From positions 1 to 54,880 of the forward strand of contig NZ_JABERD010000047.1 in assembly GCF_013044505.1 (NCBI RefSeq): a DNA stretch of 54,880 bases, written 5' to 3'. A program made the translations under genes and the position numbers. Of this stretch, positions 16,149 through 24,102 are shown piece by piece (the stretch's first letter is position 1; each line of letters opens with the position of its first letter). Under the pieces are notes generated by a model. The model searched no databases and was not told the DNA's origin. It saw only the letters and a list, made by a program, of their open reading frames with translations. Origin of the DNA: Streptomyces sp. S3(2020) (lineage in GTDB: Bacteria > Actinomycetota > Actinomycetes > Streptomycetales > Streptomycetaceae).

Positions 16149-17936
16149 ATGTCCTCCGACACCCTCGTCCCACAACGCCGTACCCGGCACTCCCTGGTGA
16201 TCGTCGGTGCCGGGCCGCGGGGGTCCGGTCTCATCGAGCGGATCGCGGCCAACGCACCTGAGCTGTACGACGGCTCCGGCCTCGACATCCATCTCGTCGA
16301 CCCGCACACACCGGGTGCCGGGCGCATCTGGCGGGCGGCGCAGTCGCCGCTGCTGTGGATGAACTCGCACGCCGAGGACGTCACGATGTTCACCGACGAG
16401 ACGGTGGACATGGCCGGACCGGTGCGTTCGGGACCCACACTGCACGAGTGGGCCGGCATCGACGGCACCACCTTCGCGGACCGGCAGCTCCAGGGCGGCT
16501 ATCTGCGCTGGGTGCACGAGCAGGCGGTGGCCGCACTGCCTCCGTCGGTGCGGGTGCACCACCATCCGCGGCGCGCCCTGCGGGTCAGCGGACCGTGCGA
16601 GGGACGTCAGCAGGTGTGGCTGGAGGGCCGCCCGCGCCCGCTCCTCGCCGACCTCGTGGTCCTGGCGCTCGGCCATCTCGACGCCGAACTCGACGACGAG
16701 CAGCAGTCGTTGGCGGCCTACGCGGCGGAGCACGGCCTCGTCCACCTCCCGCCCGACTTCACCGCCGACAGCGACCTGTCCGCACTCACGCCCGGCTCCC
16801 ACGTCCTCGTCCGCGGCTTCGGGCTCGCCTTCGTCGACCTGATGGTGCTGCTCACGGAGGGGAGAGGCGGGCGCTACGAGGGCGACACCTACGTGCCGTC
16901 CGGACGGGAGCCGGTGCTGTACGTCGGATCGCGGCGCGGAGTGCCGTACCACTCGAAGATCGGCTACGACTGGACCGGTGAACGGCCGCCGCTGCCCCGG
17001 TTCTTCGGACCCGCCGAGGTCGACGAACTGCTCGCTCGGCCGGCGGGGTTCGACTTCGGGCGGGACGTGTGGCCGCTGGTGGAGAAGGAGCTGGGGTTCG
17101 CGCACTACCACCGGCTGTTCACGGCGCACGGGGAGCGGACCACGATGTCCTGGGCCGACTTCGAGGAGAAGTACGCGGTCGGCAGCCGCACGGACATCCA
17201 GGCACTGGTGGAGGCCGCCGTGCCCGATCCCGCCGACCGATCGGACCTGGACGCGCTGGACCGGCCGCTGGAGGGCGTGCGGTACGGGTCGTTCGAGGAG
17301 CTCCAGGAGGGGCTGCGGGGATATGTCGAGCAGGATCTGGACAGACGGCACGACCCTTCGTACAGCCAGGACCTGTCGGTCTTCCTCGGACTGCTCTCCG
17401 TCTACGGCCAGTTGATCCGGCTCGGAGGCACCGGGCCCTGGTGGCACGGCTTCTTCAGCTATCTGGCCTCGGGGCCGCCCGGACCCCGGCTGCGGCAGTT
17501 GCAGGCTCTCTCGCGGGCCGGTGTCGTCAGGTTTCTCGGCGCGGACGTCTCGGTGGCCGCGCGGGACGGTGTCTTCCGGGCCACGAGCGCGAGTCTGCCC
17601 GGATTCTCCGTCGAGACGCGCGCGCTGGTCGAGGCACGGCTGCCCGAACCCACGGTCGGGCGGGCCCGCGACGCCCTGCTGCGCGAGCTCCAGGAGGACG
17701 GGGCCGCCGAGACCCCGGACGGACTGCTCCGGGTGGACCCCGGCGACGGGCGGATCCTGGACCGGGCCGGCCGTCCGCATCCCCGGCGCTTCGCGCTCGG
17801 CCCCTTCACCGACGGCCGTACCCCCGGCGCCTTCACCCGGCCCCGCACCGGCGGCCCGGCGTTCCGGCAGAACGACGCGACGGCCCGGGCGGCACTGGAG
17901 TTCCTCGCCTCCCATGCCGGGCGCGCGGTCGCCTGA
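16149..17936 (+). CDS. FAD/NAD(P)-binding protein (FAD-dependent oxidoreductase, PF13454 type)
   Basis: 595 residues. The dinucleotide-binding motif VIVGAGPRGSGLIERI lies at about 16-31, followed by a second acidic strand end (HLVDPHTPGAGRIWR) and 'SHVLVRGFGLAFVDLMVLLTEGRGG'. This is the large FAD-NAD(P)-binding family often placed beside LLM flavin monooxygenases in Streptomyces. ATG 16149 has GGAG 7 bases upstream. It is followed 48 bases later by a small ORF and the first LLM enzyme, so the four or five genes to 21268 look like one operon. Exact reaction unknown; role in organosulfur use is inferred from the neighbours. Confidence 0.8.
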   Translation: MSSDTLVPQRRTRHSLVIVGAGPRGSGLIERIAANAPELYDGSGLDIHLVDPHTPGAGRIWRAAQSPLLWMNSHAEDVTMFTDETVDMAGPVRSGPTLHEWAGIDGTTFADRQLQGGYLRWVHEQAVAALPPSVRVHHHPRRALRVSGPCEGRQQVWLEGRPRPLLADLVVLALGHLDAELDDEQQSLAAYAAEHGLVHLPPDFTADSDLSALTPGSHVLVRGFGLAFVDLMVLLTEGRGGRYEGDTYVPSGREPVLYVGSRRGVPYHSKIGYDWTGERPPLPRFFGPAEVDELLARPAGFDFGRDVWPLVEKELGFAHYHRLFTAHGERTTMSWADFEEKYAVGSRTDIQALVEAAVPDPADRSDLDALDRPLEGVRYGSFEELQEGLRGYVEQDLDRRHDPSYSQDLSVFLGLLSVYGQLIRLGGTGPWWHGFFSYLASGPPGPRLRQLQALSRAGVVRFLGADVSVAARDGVFRATSASLPGFSVETRALVEARLPEPTVGRARDALLRELQEDGAAETPDGLLRVDPGDGRILDRAGRPHPRRFALGPFTDGRTPGAFTRPRTGGPAFRQNDATARAALEFLASHAGRAVA

Positions 17937-17984
17937 GACACCGCCGGCCACTCAAGACACCTTCTACTCCAAGGACTTCCCGCG

Positions 17985-18083
17985 ATGAGCGTCATGGTGA
18001 CCGTCGAACAGGGCCCGCCGACCGGCCCGCCGGACAACCCGCGGCCCGACCGCACGCGGGCGTTTCTCCCGAAGGCGCTGTGA
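17985..18083 (+). CDS. Small ORF coupled to the first LLM monooxygenase (32 aa)
   Basis: ATG 17985 has a good ribosome site (AAGGA, 9 bases away). It encodes 32 residues rich in Pro and Arg (MSVMVTVEQGPPTGPP...). Its TGA overlaps the ATG of the next gene (TGATG). It may be a translational coupler. The other reading is that it is the original N-terminus of the LLM protein, cut off by a one-base change, since the peptide runs straight into the LLM start. Confidence 0.5.
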   Translation: MSVMVTVEQGPPTGPPDNPRPDRTRAFLPKAL

Positions 18084-19138
18084 TGCTGCATCTCTCCGCC
18101 GCCGTCGACCAGCGGTCGGCCCATGACGCCGGCTCCTACGTCGAACTGGCGCGGCTCGCCGAACACGGTGTCCTCGACTTCGTGACGCTGGACGACACCT
18201 TCGCCCGCCCCGGGCTCGACGCGCTCGCCGTCCTGTCCCGGGTGGCCCCGGCCACCAGCCGGATCGGTCTCGTCCCGACCGTCACGACCACCCACACCGA
18301 GCCCTTCCACGTCCAGGCGGCCGTCGCGACCCTCGACTGGGTCAGCCGGGGCCGGGCCGGCTGGCGGCTCGACGTGTCGACCACCGAGGGCGAGGCCCGC
18401 CTCTTCGGCCGCCGGCACGCCGCCCCCGCCGACGCGCTGTGGCAGGAGGCCGGCGAAGTGGCCGACGTGGCGGCGAGGTTGTGGGACAGCTGGGAGGACG
18501 ACGCCGAGATACGGGACGAGCCGACCGGCCGTTTCATCGACCGGGACAAGCTGCACCACGTCGACTTCGAGGGCACGGAGTTCTCGGTGCGGGGCCCCTC
18601 GATCGTGCCGCGCCCTCCGCAGGGCCGTCCGGTCCGGGTGGTCGACGCCTCCGAGGGCCAGGCCCGGGACATCGCCGCGCGGTACGCGGACGTGGCCCTC
18701 GTACGGTCCGTGAGCGCCGCGCACGCCCGGGCCGTACGGGACCAACTGCGCGCCACCGCCGTGCGGTTCGGCCGCGGCCCCGGCGAACCGCGGGTCCTCG
18801 CGAGTCTCGTCGTCGACCTCGGCGACGGGGAGCACGCGGCCGAGCCGGGCCACGGCGGGGGCGGCCCCCGGCAGACCGCGCAGGGCCCGCTGTACCGCGG
18901 CGGTCCCGTCGACCTCGCGGACCTGATCACCTCCTGGCGCGGGGAGGGCGCCGTCGACGGCTTCCACCTCACGCCCGCCGAACCACGCCGTGACCTGGAG
19001 CGGCTCGTCAACGGCACGGTGGCGCTGCTCCAGCACCGCGGTCTGTTCCGCACCTTCTACCCGGGCAGCACGCTCCGGGACCACCTGGGTCTGGCCAAGC
19101 CCGCCAACCAGTACGCCGTGACAGGGGGAGCGTCATGA
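18083..19138 (+). CDS. LLM-class flavin-dependent monooxygenase
   Basis: 351 residues. Luciferase-like TIM-barrel: starts HLSAAVD, then 'ELARLAEHGVLDFVTLDD', 'PATSRIGLVPTVTTTHTEPFHVQAAVATLDWVSRGRAGWRLDVS', and 'GRPVRVVDASEGQARDIAARYADVAL'. Family members use reduced FMN and oxygen on sulfonates, sulfones, nitriloacetate or similar. Start ATG 18083 has GAAGG 8 bases upstream; a GTG 3 bases earlier is possible. Its stop overlaps the next LLM start by 4 bases (ATGA). No FMN reductase or transporter lies in the cluster. Confidence 0.85.
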   Translation: MLHLSAAVDQRSAHDAGSYVELARLAEHGVLDFVTLDDTFARPGLDALAVLSRVAPATSRIGLVPTVTTTHTEPFHVQAAVATLDWVSRGRAGWRLDVSTTEGEARLFGRRHAAPADALWQEAGEVADVAARLWDSWEDDAEIRDEPTGRFIDRDKLHHVDFEGTEFSVRGPSIVPRPPQGRPVRVVDASEGQARDIAARYADVALVRSVSAAHARAVRDQLRATAVRFGRGPGEPRVLASLVVDLGDGEHAAEPGHGGGGPRQTAQGPLYRGGPVDLADLITSWRGEGAVDGFHLTPAEPRRDLERLVNGTVALLQHRGLFRTFYPGSTLRDHLGLAKPANQYAVTGGAS

Positions 19139-20478
19139 CCACAGGCCGCAAACAGATCCATCTCGCGGCGCACTTCCCGGGCGTCAACAACGCCACCGTC
19201 TGGGCCGATCCGCGCTCGCGGTCCCAGATCGAGTTCTCCTCCTTCGAGCACCTGGCCCGCACGGCCGAACGCGGTCTCTTCGACTTCTTCTTCCTCGCCG
19301 AGGGGCTGCGGCTGCGCGAGCACAAGGGCCGTGTCCACGACCTGGACGTGGTCGGGCGCCCGGAGTCGCTCACCGTGCTCAACGCGCTCGCCGCCGTCAC
19401 GGAGCGTCTGGGGCTCGCCGCCACCGTCAACGCGACCTTCAACGAGCCGTACGAACTCGCCCGCAGACTCGCCACCCTGGACCATCTCAGCGGGGGCCGG
19501 GCCGCCTGGAACGTGGTGACCTCCTCCGACGCCTTCACCGGGGAGAACTTCCGCCGCGGCGGGTTCCTCGACCGGGCCGACCGGTATTCACGGGCCGCCG
19601 AGTTCGTCGCCACCGCACGGGAGTTGTGGGACTCGTGGACGCCGGACGGACTGTCCCGGCCGTTCGCCCACCGCGGGCGGCACTTCGACATCGCCGGCGA
19701 GTTCACGGTGCCGCGCTCACCGCAGGGGCATCCGGTCGTCATCCAGGCCGGGGACTCGGACGAGGGGCGGGAGTTCGCCGCCGGCACGGCCGATGTGGTT
19801 TTTTCCGGCTGGGGGTCTGGGGGTTATCCCCCAGGTAGACACAGCACGCGGCAGAGCTCGCTGGAGGGCGGTCGCGCCTTCTACGCCGATGTGAAGCGGC
19901 GCCTGGCGAAGTACGGCCGTAGCGCCGAGGACCTGAAGATCATGCCCGGTGTCGGTGTCGTCCTCGGTGACACCGCCGCGGAGGCGCGGGAGAAGGCCGC
20001 CGAGATCCGCCGGCAGCAGACCTCACCGCAGACCGCGATCCTCACACTGGAGCAGATCTGGGGCGTCGACCTCTCCTCGTACGACCCGGACGGTCCGCTG
20101 CCCGAGATCGACCCGGTGGCCGAGCCGGCACTCACCCGGGGGCGGACCCGGCGCGGGAACACCCTGGAGATCGCCGAGAAATGGCGGGCGCTGTCGAAGG
20201 AGAAGGGGCTGTCCATCCGGGAGACCGTGATCGAGGCGGGCGGGCGGCAGTCCTTCATCGGGACCCCGCAGGCGGTCGCCGCCGAGCTCGACGAGTTCGT
20301 GCGGCTCGACGCCGCCGACGGCTTCGTCCTCGTACCGCATCTCACCCCGTCCGGACTCGACGAGTTCGTGGACCGGGTGGTGCCGCTGCTCCAGGAGCGC
20401 GGGGTGTTCCGCACGGAGTACCGGGGCGCCACGCTCCGCTCCCACCTCGGGCTCTCCGAACCGATATGGAAGGGTTGA
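19135..20478 (+). CDS. NtaA/SnaA/DszA-type FMN-dependent monooxygenase
   Basis: 447 residues, the size of the NtaA/SnaA/DszA (SoxA) family. Landmarks: 'GLFDFFFLAEGLRLREHKGRVHDLDVVGRPESLTVLNALAAVTERLGLAATVNATFNEPYELARRLATLDHLSGGRAAWNVVTSS', 'HFDIAGEFTVPRSPQGHPVVIQAG'. These enzymes hydroxylate C-S or C-N compounds with FMNH2 supplied by a separate reductase. Codons 19807-19836 encode GWGSGGYPPG, which breaks the usual 'ADVVFS...(L)E.GRAFYADVK' run and comes from a GC hairpin; it looks like an in-frame insertion. ATGA overlap with the previous gene. Confidence 0.88.
   Translation: MTTGRKQIHLAAHFPGVNNATVWADPRSRSQIEFSSFEHLARTAERGLFDFFFLAEGLRLREHKGRVHDLDVVGRPESLTVLNALAAVTERLGLAATVNATFNEPYELARRLATLDHLSGGRAAWNVVTSSDAFTGENFRRGGFLDRADRYSRAAEFVATARELWDSWTPDGLSRPFAHRGRHFDIAGEFTVPRSPQGHPVVIQAGDSDEGREFAAGTADVVFSGWGSGGYPPGRHSTRQSSLEGGRAFYADVKRRLAKYGRSAEDLKIMPGVGVVLGDTAAEAREKAAEIRRQQTSPQTAILTLEQIWGVDLSSYDPDGPLPEIDPVAEPALTRGRTRRGNTLEIAEKWRALSKEKGLSIRETVIEAGGRQSFIGTPQAVAAELDEFVRLDAADGFVLVPHLTPSGLDEFVDRVVPLLQERGVFRTEYRGATLRSHLGLSEPIWKG
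19807..19836. repeat. 30-base palindromic insert inside the LLM monooxygenase gene
   Basis: It includes a perfect hairpin CTGGGGG-TTAT-CCCCCAG (19817-19834) preceded by another TGGGGG. It adds ten codons in frame. Similar GC hairpins of the form GGGTCTGGGGG...CCCCCAG are, from memory, scattered between Streptomyces genes. Confidence 0.5.
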
Positions 20479-20482
20479 TCAC

Positions 20483-21268
20483 ATGACTTCGGACGCGTTC
20501 GACGCGTGGAAGCAATGGCACGAGGACCGCGTCGAAGCGGTCTCCGCGCCCTACGGGCCGCTCTCGCTCACCGGCACGCACTGGCTGGAGGACCACCCGG
20601 ACGGACGGCTTCCCGGTACCCCCGGGACCTGGTCGGCCGAGGGGGACGCGGTGGTGCTGAGGGCCGCCGAGGAGGACGGGCTGACCGTCGACGGCCGGCC
20701 CTTCGGCGGTGCGGTACGGCTCGCCGCCGACCTCGGACCGACGGACGCGAGCCGGGTCGCGTACGGCGAGCGGCGGCTGGTCGTGCTGGTGCGCGAAGGG
20801 GTCTGGGGCGTACGGGACTTCGACCCCGGCTCCGAGGCGCGGCGCGCGTTCCGCGGTATCGCGGCCACGCCCTACGAGCCGCGCTGGTCGGTGCCGGGGC
20901 GCTTCACGCCGTACGACGCACCGCGCAGCCTCCGCGTGGAGAACGCGGACGGACGGCGGCGCGGGCTCGGGCTGGGCGGAGAGCTGGCGTTCACCCTCGA
21001 CGGACAGGAGCTCACGCTCCAGGTGACGGTCGAGGCGGACGGATCGCTGTGGGCGGTTTTCGGCGATGTGACGAGCGGGTCGAGCAGCCACCGCTTCCGG
21101 TTCCTGCGGCCCGCCGCACCCGACGCCGAGGGGCGCACGACGGTCGACCTCAACCGTGCCCTGCTTCCGCCGTGCGCGTTCGCCGACCACTTCATCTGCC
21201 CCTTCCCGCCGCCGGGCAATACGCTGGATGTCGCCGTCGAGGCGGGGGAGCGCGCCCTTCTCCGATAA
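20483..21268 (+). CDS. DUF1684 family protein
   Basis: 261 residues. The C-terminal signature 'TTVDLNRALLPPCAFADHFICPFPPPGNTLDVAVEAGE' is that of DUF1684 (usually 'DFNRAYNPPCAFTxYATCPLPPxxNxL'). Family function is not known; members often sit beside flavin monooxygenases. No signal peptide, so cytoplasmic. ATG 20483 has GAAGGG 8 bases upstream and lies 4 bases after the LLM stop, so it is the last gene of this operon. Confidence 0.85.
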   Translation: MTSDAFDAWKQWHEDRVEAVSAPYGPLSLTGTHWLEDHPDGRLPGTPGTWSAEGDAVVLRAAEEDGLTVDGRPFGGAVRLAADLGPTDASRVAYGERRLVVLVREGVWGVRDFDPGSEARRAFRGIAATPYEPRWSVPGRFTPYDAPRSLRVENADGRRRGLGLGGELAFTLDGQELTLQVTVEADGSLWAVFGDVTSGSSSHRFRFLRPAAPDAEGRTTVDLNRALLPPCAFADHFICPFPPPGNTLDVAVEAGERALLR

Positions 21269-21271
21269 GTG

Positions 21272-21311
21272 GTCAACTCTTGGGGAACCCATGGGTGGTT
21301 CAAAGGTTGAC
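21272..21311. promoter_or_regulatory. 40-base interrupted palindrome upstream of the streptogrisin gene
   Basis: Symmetric about 21291.5: outer arms GTCAAC (21272-21277) and GTTGAC (21306-21311), central ACCCATGGGT (21287-21296), with partly matching bases between. It is 165 bases before the protease start and 4 bases after the DUF1684 stop. It could be an operator or a terminator. Confidence 0.45.
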
Positions 21312-21475
21312 GGCCGAAAGGCGCCCTTGCGGCTACCGGTCGTTCGGCCGAATACTCCCCCACAGCGCTTGTCAGGGGCACGGCGTGTTCGGAATCCGGA
21401 CATCCGTGCCTCCGGCTGCGCCTCACGGGCCCCGACCCCACGCGGGCCCCCTACCTCCCTGGGAGGGAACGAAAA

Positions 21476-22384
21476 GTGAGGATCAAGCGCACCACCCCCC
21501 GCAGCGGCATCACGAGACGGACCCGGCTGATCGCCGTCTCCACCGGACTCGTGGCCGCCGCCGCGATCGCGATCCCCAACGCGAACGCCTCGGACGTGAC
21601 CACCTTCAGCACCAACGAGCTCAAGAGCGCCAGCGGTTCGGTGCTCAAGGCCGACATCCCGGGCACCGCCTGGGCGGTCGACAGCAAGACCAACCGTGTC
21701 GTCGTCACCGTCGACAGCACGGTCTCCAAGGCGGAGATCGCCAAGATCAAGCGGCAGGCCGGCGCCAACGCCGACGCGCTGACGATCAAGCGGACCCCGG
21801 GCAAGTTCAACAAGCTGATCTCCGGCGGCGACGCAATCTATGCGAGTAGCTGGCGTTGCTCCCTGGGCTTCAACGTCCGCAGCGGCAGCACCTACTACTT
21901 CCTGACCGCCGGTCACTGCACCGACGGCGCGGGCAACTGGTGGTCCAACTCCGGTCGCACGTCGCTGCTCGGCGCCACCGCCGGGTCCAGCTTCCCGACC
22001 AACGACTACGGCATCGTCCGGTACTCGACCAGCTACCCGACGTCCTCGATCTCGGGCACCGTCGGCAGCGTCGACATCACCAGCGCCGCCACGCCCTCCG
22101 TGGGCACGACGGTCTACCGGCGCGGCTCGACCACCGGTACCCACAGCGGTCGGGTCACCGCTCTGAACGCGACCGTCAACTACGGTGGCGGCGACGTCGT
22201 CTACGGCATGATCCAGACCACGGTCTGCGCCGAGCCCGGCGACTCCGGCGGCCCGCTCTACTCCAACGGCGGTGTCGCCTACGGTCTGACCTCCGGCGGC
22301 AGCGGCAACTGCTCCTCCGGCGGTACGACCTTCTTCCAGCCGGTCACCGAGGCCCTGAGCGCGTACGGCGTCAGCGTCTTCTAG
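21476..22384 (+). CDS. Secreted serine protease, streptogrisin B type (S1E)
   Basis: 302 residues. The signal peptide (Arg-rich, then VSTGLVAAAAIAIPNANAS) is followed by a short propeptide to about 114 and a mature protease beginning ISGGDAIY at 115 (188 residues). The triad is His147 (TAGHC), Asp177 (NDYGIV) and Ser257 (GDSGGP). Disulfides expected are Cys128-Cys148 and Cys251-Cys279. The mature part reads very like streptogrisin B. The propeptide keeps only the C-terminal piece of the alpha-lytic pro-region, shorter than that of the paralog at 25194. GTG start with GGGAGG upstream. Secreted, self-processed, broad-specificity protease. A strong terminator follows. Confidence 0.93.
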   Translation: MRIKRTTPRSGITRRTRLIAVSTGLVAAAAIAIPNANASDVTTFSTNELKSASGSVLKADIPGTAWAVDSKTNRVVVTVDSTVSKAEIAKIKRQAGANADALTIKRTPGKFNKLISGGDAIYASSWRCSLGFNVRSGSTYYFLTAGHCTDGAGNWWSNSGRTSLLGATAGSSFPTNDYGIVRYSTSYPTSSISGTVGSVDITSAATPSVGTTVYRRGSTTGTHSGRVTALNATVNYGGGDVVYGMIQTTVCAEPGDSGGPLYSNGGVAYGLTSGGSGNCSSGGTTFFQPVTEALSAYGVSVF

Positions 22385-22421
22385 TCCCGGACCGGCCCGC
22401 ATCGCAGCCGGTACCTGTGGT

Positions 22422-22454
22422 GAGCCCCCGCACGCGTCTGCCGTGCGGGGGCTC
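22422..22454 (+). terminator. Hairpin terminator after streptogrisin gene
   Basis: Perfect 13-bp stem, 22422-22434 with 22442-22454, 7-base loop, 38 bases after the stop. Confidence 0.85.
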
Positions 22455-22492
22455 GCTATTGTCGGCGGCAACACGGGGGAGAGGACAGCGGG

Positions 22493-23149
22493 TTGGAGTT
22501 CGACGACCGGCAACGGCGCATACGCCGCAGCCCGTTGCTGTTCGTGGCACCGCTGGTGCTGCTGATCCTGCTGACGCTGGTGCTCCTGTGGGAGATCGTG
22601 CGGTCGAACATCACCGGCGATCTGGCCCGGCAGTGGCCCTGGCGGCTGCGGCTCATGGACATGAACCCGCTCGGCGCCCTGCTCGCGGTGGCGCTCGCGG
22701 CGGTGTTCGGACGGGCCCAGTACGCGCGGACCGTACGCCCGGCGATGGGCTGGAGCTCCGCCTGGACCGTCGGTGACCTCGGCCCGGACGAACCGGGCTG
22801 GCGGGTGGACGTGGTGAACGGCGGCTCGCAGCACGCGGTGGTGGAGGAGACGCACTACTGCTTCGTGCCGCGCGGCGGCGAGGCCGGCGAGTGGACCGAC
22901 CACGCCGGGCTGATCCGGGCGCTCGCCGACCACGGTCTTGTGGCGGGCAAGGACTACTACCTCCAACTGACCGGCCCCGGCTTCCCGTTGGGCGCCGGAG
23001 GGATGCGGGCGGGAACCTACGGCCGGCGCTTCGTCGACGAGATCGACCAGCTGCGCCTGCGGCTGCGGGTCACCGACGCCGTGGGCGACAGCCACGAGCG
23101 GGTCATGGACCTCATGCGGGGAGCCCGCAACGAACGCCCCGGATCATGA
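22493..23149 (+). CDS. Membrane protein of unknown function
   Basis: 218 residues. Two hydrophobic helices at about 13-35 (LLFVAPLVLLILLTLVLLWEIV) and 55-75 (PLGALLAVALAAVFG), then a soluble domain of about 140 residues ('AWTVGDLGPDEPGWRVDVVNGGSQHAVVEETHYCFVP', later 'DEIDQLRLRLRVTDAVGD'). The VDVVNGG / VVEE pattern suggests an immunoglobulin-like beta domain, but I do not recognise a family. TTG start with GAGAGG 8 bases upstream. Its last 6 bases overlap the converging hydrolase gene. Confidence 0.7.
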   Translation: MEFDDRQRRIRRSPLLFVAPLVLLILLTLVLLWEIVRSNITGDLARQWPWRLRLMDMNPLGALLAVALAAVFGRAQYARTVRPAMGWSSAWTVGDLGPDEPGWRVDVVNGGSQHAVVEETHYCFVPRGGEAGEWTDHAGLIRALADHGLVAGKDYYLQLTGPGFPLGAGGMRAGTYGRRFVDEIDQLRLRLRVTDAVGDSHERVMDLMRGARNERPGS

Positions 23150-24013
23150 CGCCGGGCACAGCCAGTCCAGTACGGCGGGCAGTGCCTCGATCGCCCCGAA
23201 GTGGCCGGCGTCCGGGTCCAGGACGGGACGGGCGCGCGGGACGCGGTCCAGGAGCCACTCGAAGTGGCCCACGGGGGAGAACCGGTCCTGGGCGCCGTGC
23301 CACAGCAGGACCGGCCGTGTGATGTCCGCCGGGTCGAAGCCCCAGTGGCTCAGCAGGGCGAGGGCGTCGTCGAGCCAGCCGTACGCCGAAGTGCGCAGCG
23401 CCTCGCGGTAGTTGCGCAGCAGCATGTCGCCGACGGCCGGCTGGGAGACGATCCGCCGGTCGGCGTCGGTGAGCCCGTCGCGGATGGTCACGAGCAGCTG
23501 GGCGGGGTCCTGGCGGATGGCGGCGGCACGGGAGGCGAGCCGCTCCGCGAAGGCGAGTGTGTCGGTCAGTGCCAGGGTGTAGTCCTCGACGTTGGAGGCC
23601 GCCATGCCGTCGAACCAGCTCAGCTCCCGCGCGTCCGGCGGCGCCGGTGACACCAGGGCCGCCGCCCGCCGTACCCGGGCGGGCAGCAGCGCCGCACAGG
23701 CCAGGGCGTGCGGGGCGCCGCCCGAGCGGCCGAGGACGGAGAACCTCTCCAGCCCCAGGGCGTCGGCCAGGTCCGCCACGTCCCGGGCCGCGTCGGCGAC
23801 CCGGCGTCCGGGGTGGCGGTCCGAGTCCGCGTAGCCGGGACGGTCGTAGGCGATGAACCGCACCCAGGGGTGTGCCTTGACCACGTCGTCGGGCACGACC
23901 CCGGTCCGGCAGCCCGGGGTGCCGTGCAGCAGCACCACCGGTGTGCCGTCCCGGTCGCCGTACTCCTCGACCGTCAGCCACCTGCCGTCGCGCGTCTGTA
24001 TGCCGTCGAGCAC
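23144..24013 (-). CDS. Alpha/beta hydrolase
   Basis: 289 residues. Classic fold: oxyanion loop HGTPGCR, nucleophile elbow GRSGGAP (Ser about 97), cap region, then 'PVLLWHGAQDRFSPV' carrying the acid and DAGHFG carrying the catalytic His. Intracellular, no signal peptide. GTG 24013 is chosen because GGAGG stands 6 bases before it; longer in-frame starts up to 24067 lack one. Substrate unknown; possibly an esterase, peptidase or haloalkane-type hydrolase. Confidence 0.82.
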   Translation of the reverse strand: MLDGIQTRDGRWLTVEEYGDRDGTPVVLLHGTPGCRTGVVPDDVVKAHPWVRFIAYDRPGYADSDRHPGRRVADAARDVADLADALGLERFSVLGRSGGAPHALACAALLPARVRRAAALVSPAPPDARELSWFDGMAASNVEDYTLALTDTLAFAERLASRAAAIRQDPAQLLVTIRDGLTDADRRIVSQPAVGDMLLRNYREALRTSAYGWLDDALALLSHWGFDPADITRPVLLWHGAQDRFSPVGHFEWLLDRVPRARPVLDPDAGHFGAIEALPAVLDWLCPAS

Positions 24014-24102
24014 CTGTGTCCTCCGTCTCCCCATCGTGTACATCGCGGAGTTACCGTCGAAGTACACACCTTGAGCGCCTGATTCGGACCCTGGGGGCCG
24101 TC

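Noticed and set aside
16099..16203. Second possible leader ORF (GTG, VKAFVRVRTTCC...) before the FAD gene
   Set aside because: Has two adjacent Cys codons but no ribosome site or HIDLxRV-type core, and it runs into the FAD gene; too weak to call.
18080..18082. GTG alternative start for the first LLM enzyme
   Set aside because: Possible, but the ATG three bases later has equal RBS distance and the TGATG overlap; it makes only one residue of difference.
20342..23095. 917-residue ORF on minus across three genes
   Set aside because: Runs antisense through DUF1684, streptogrisin and the membrane-protein genes and shows no domain; an effect of high GC.
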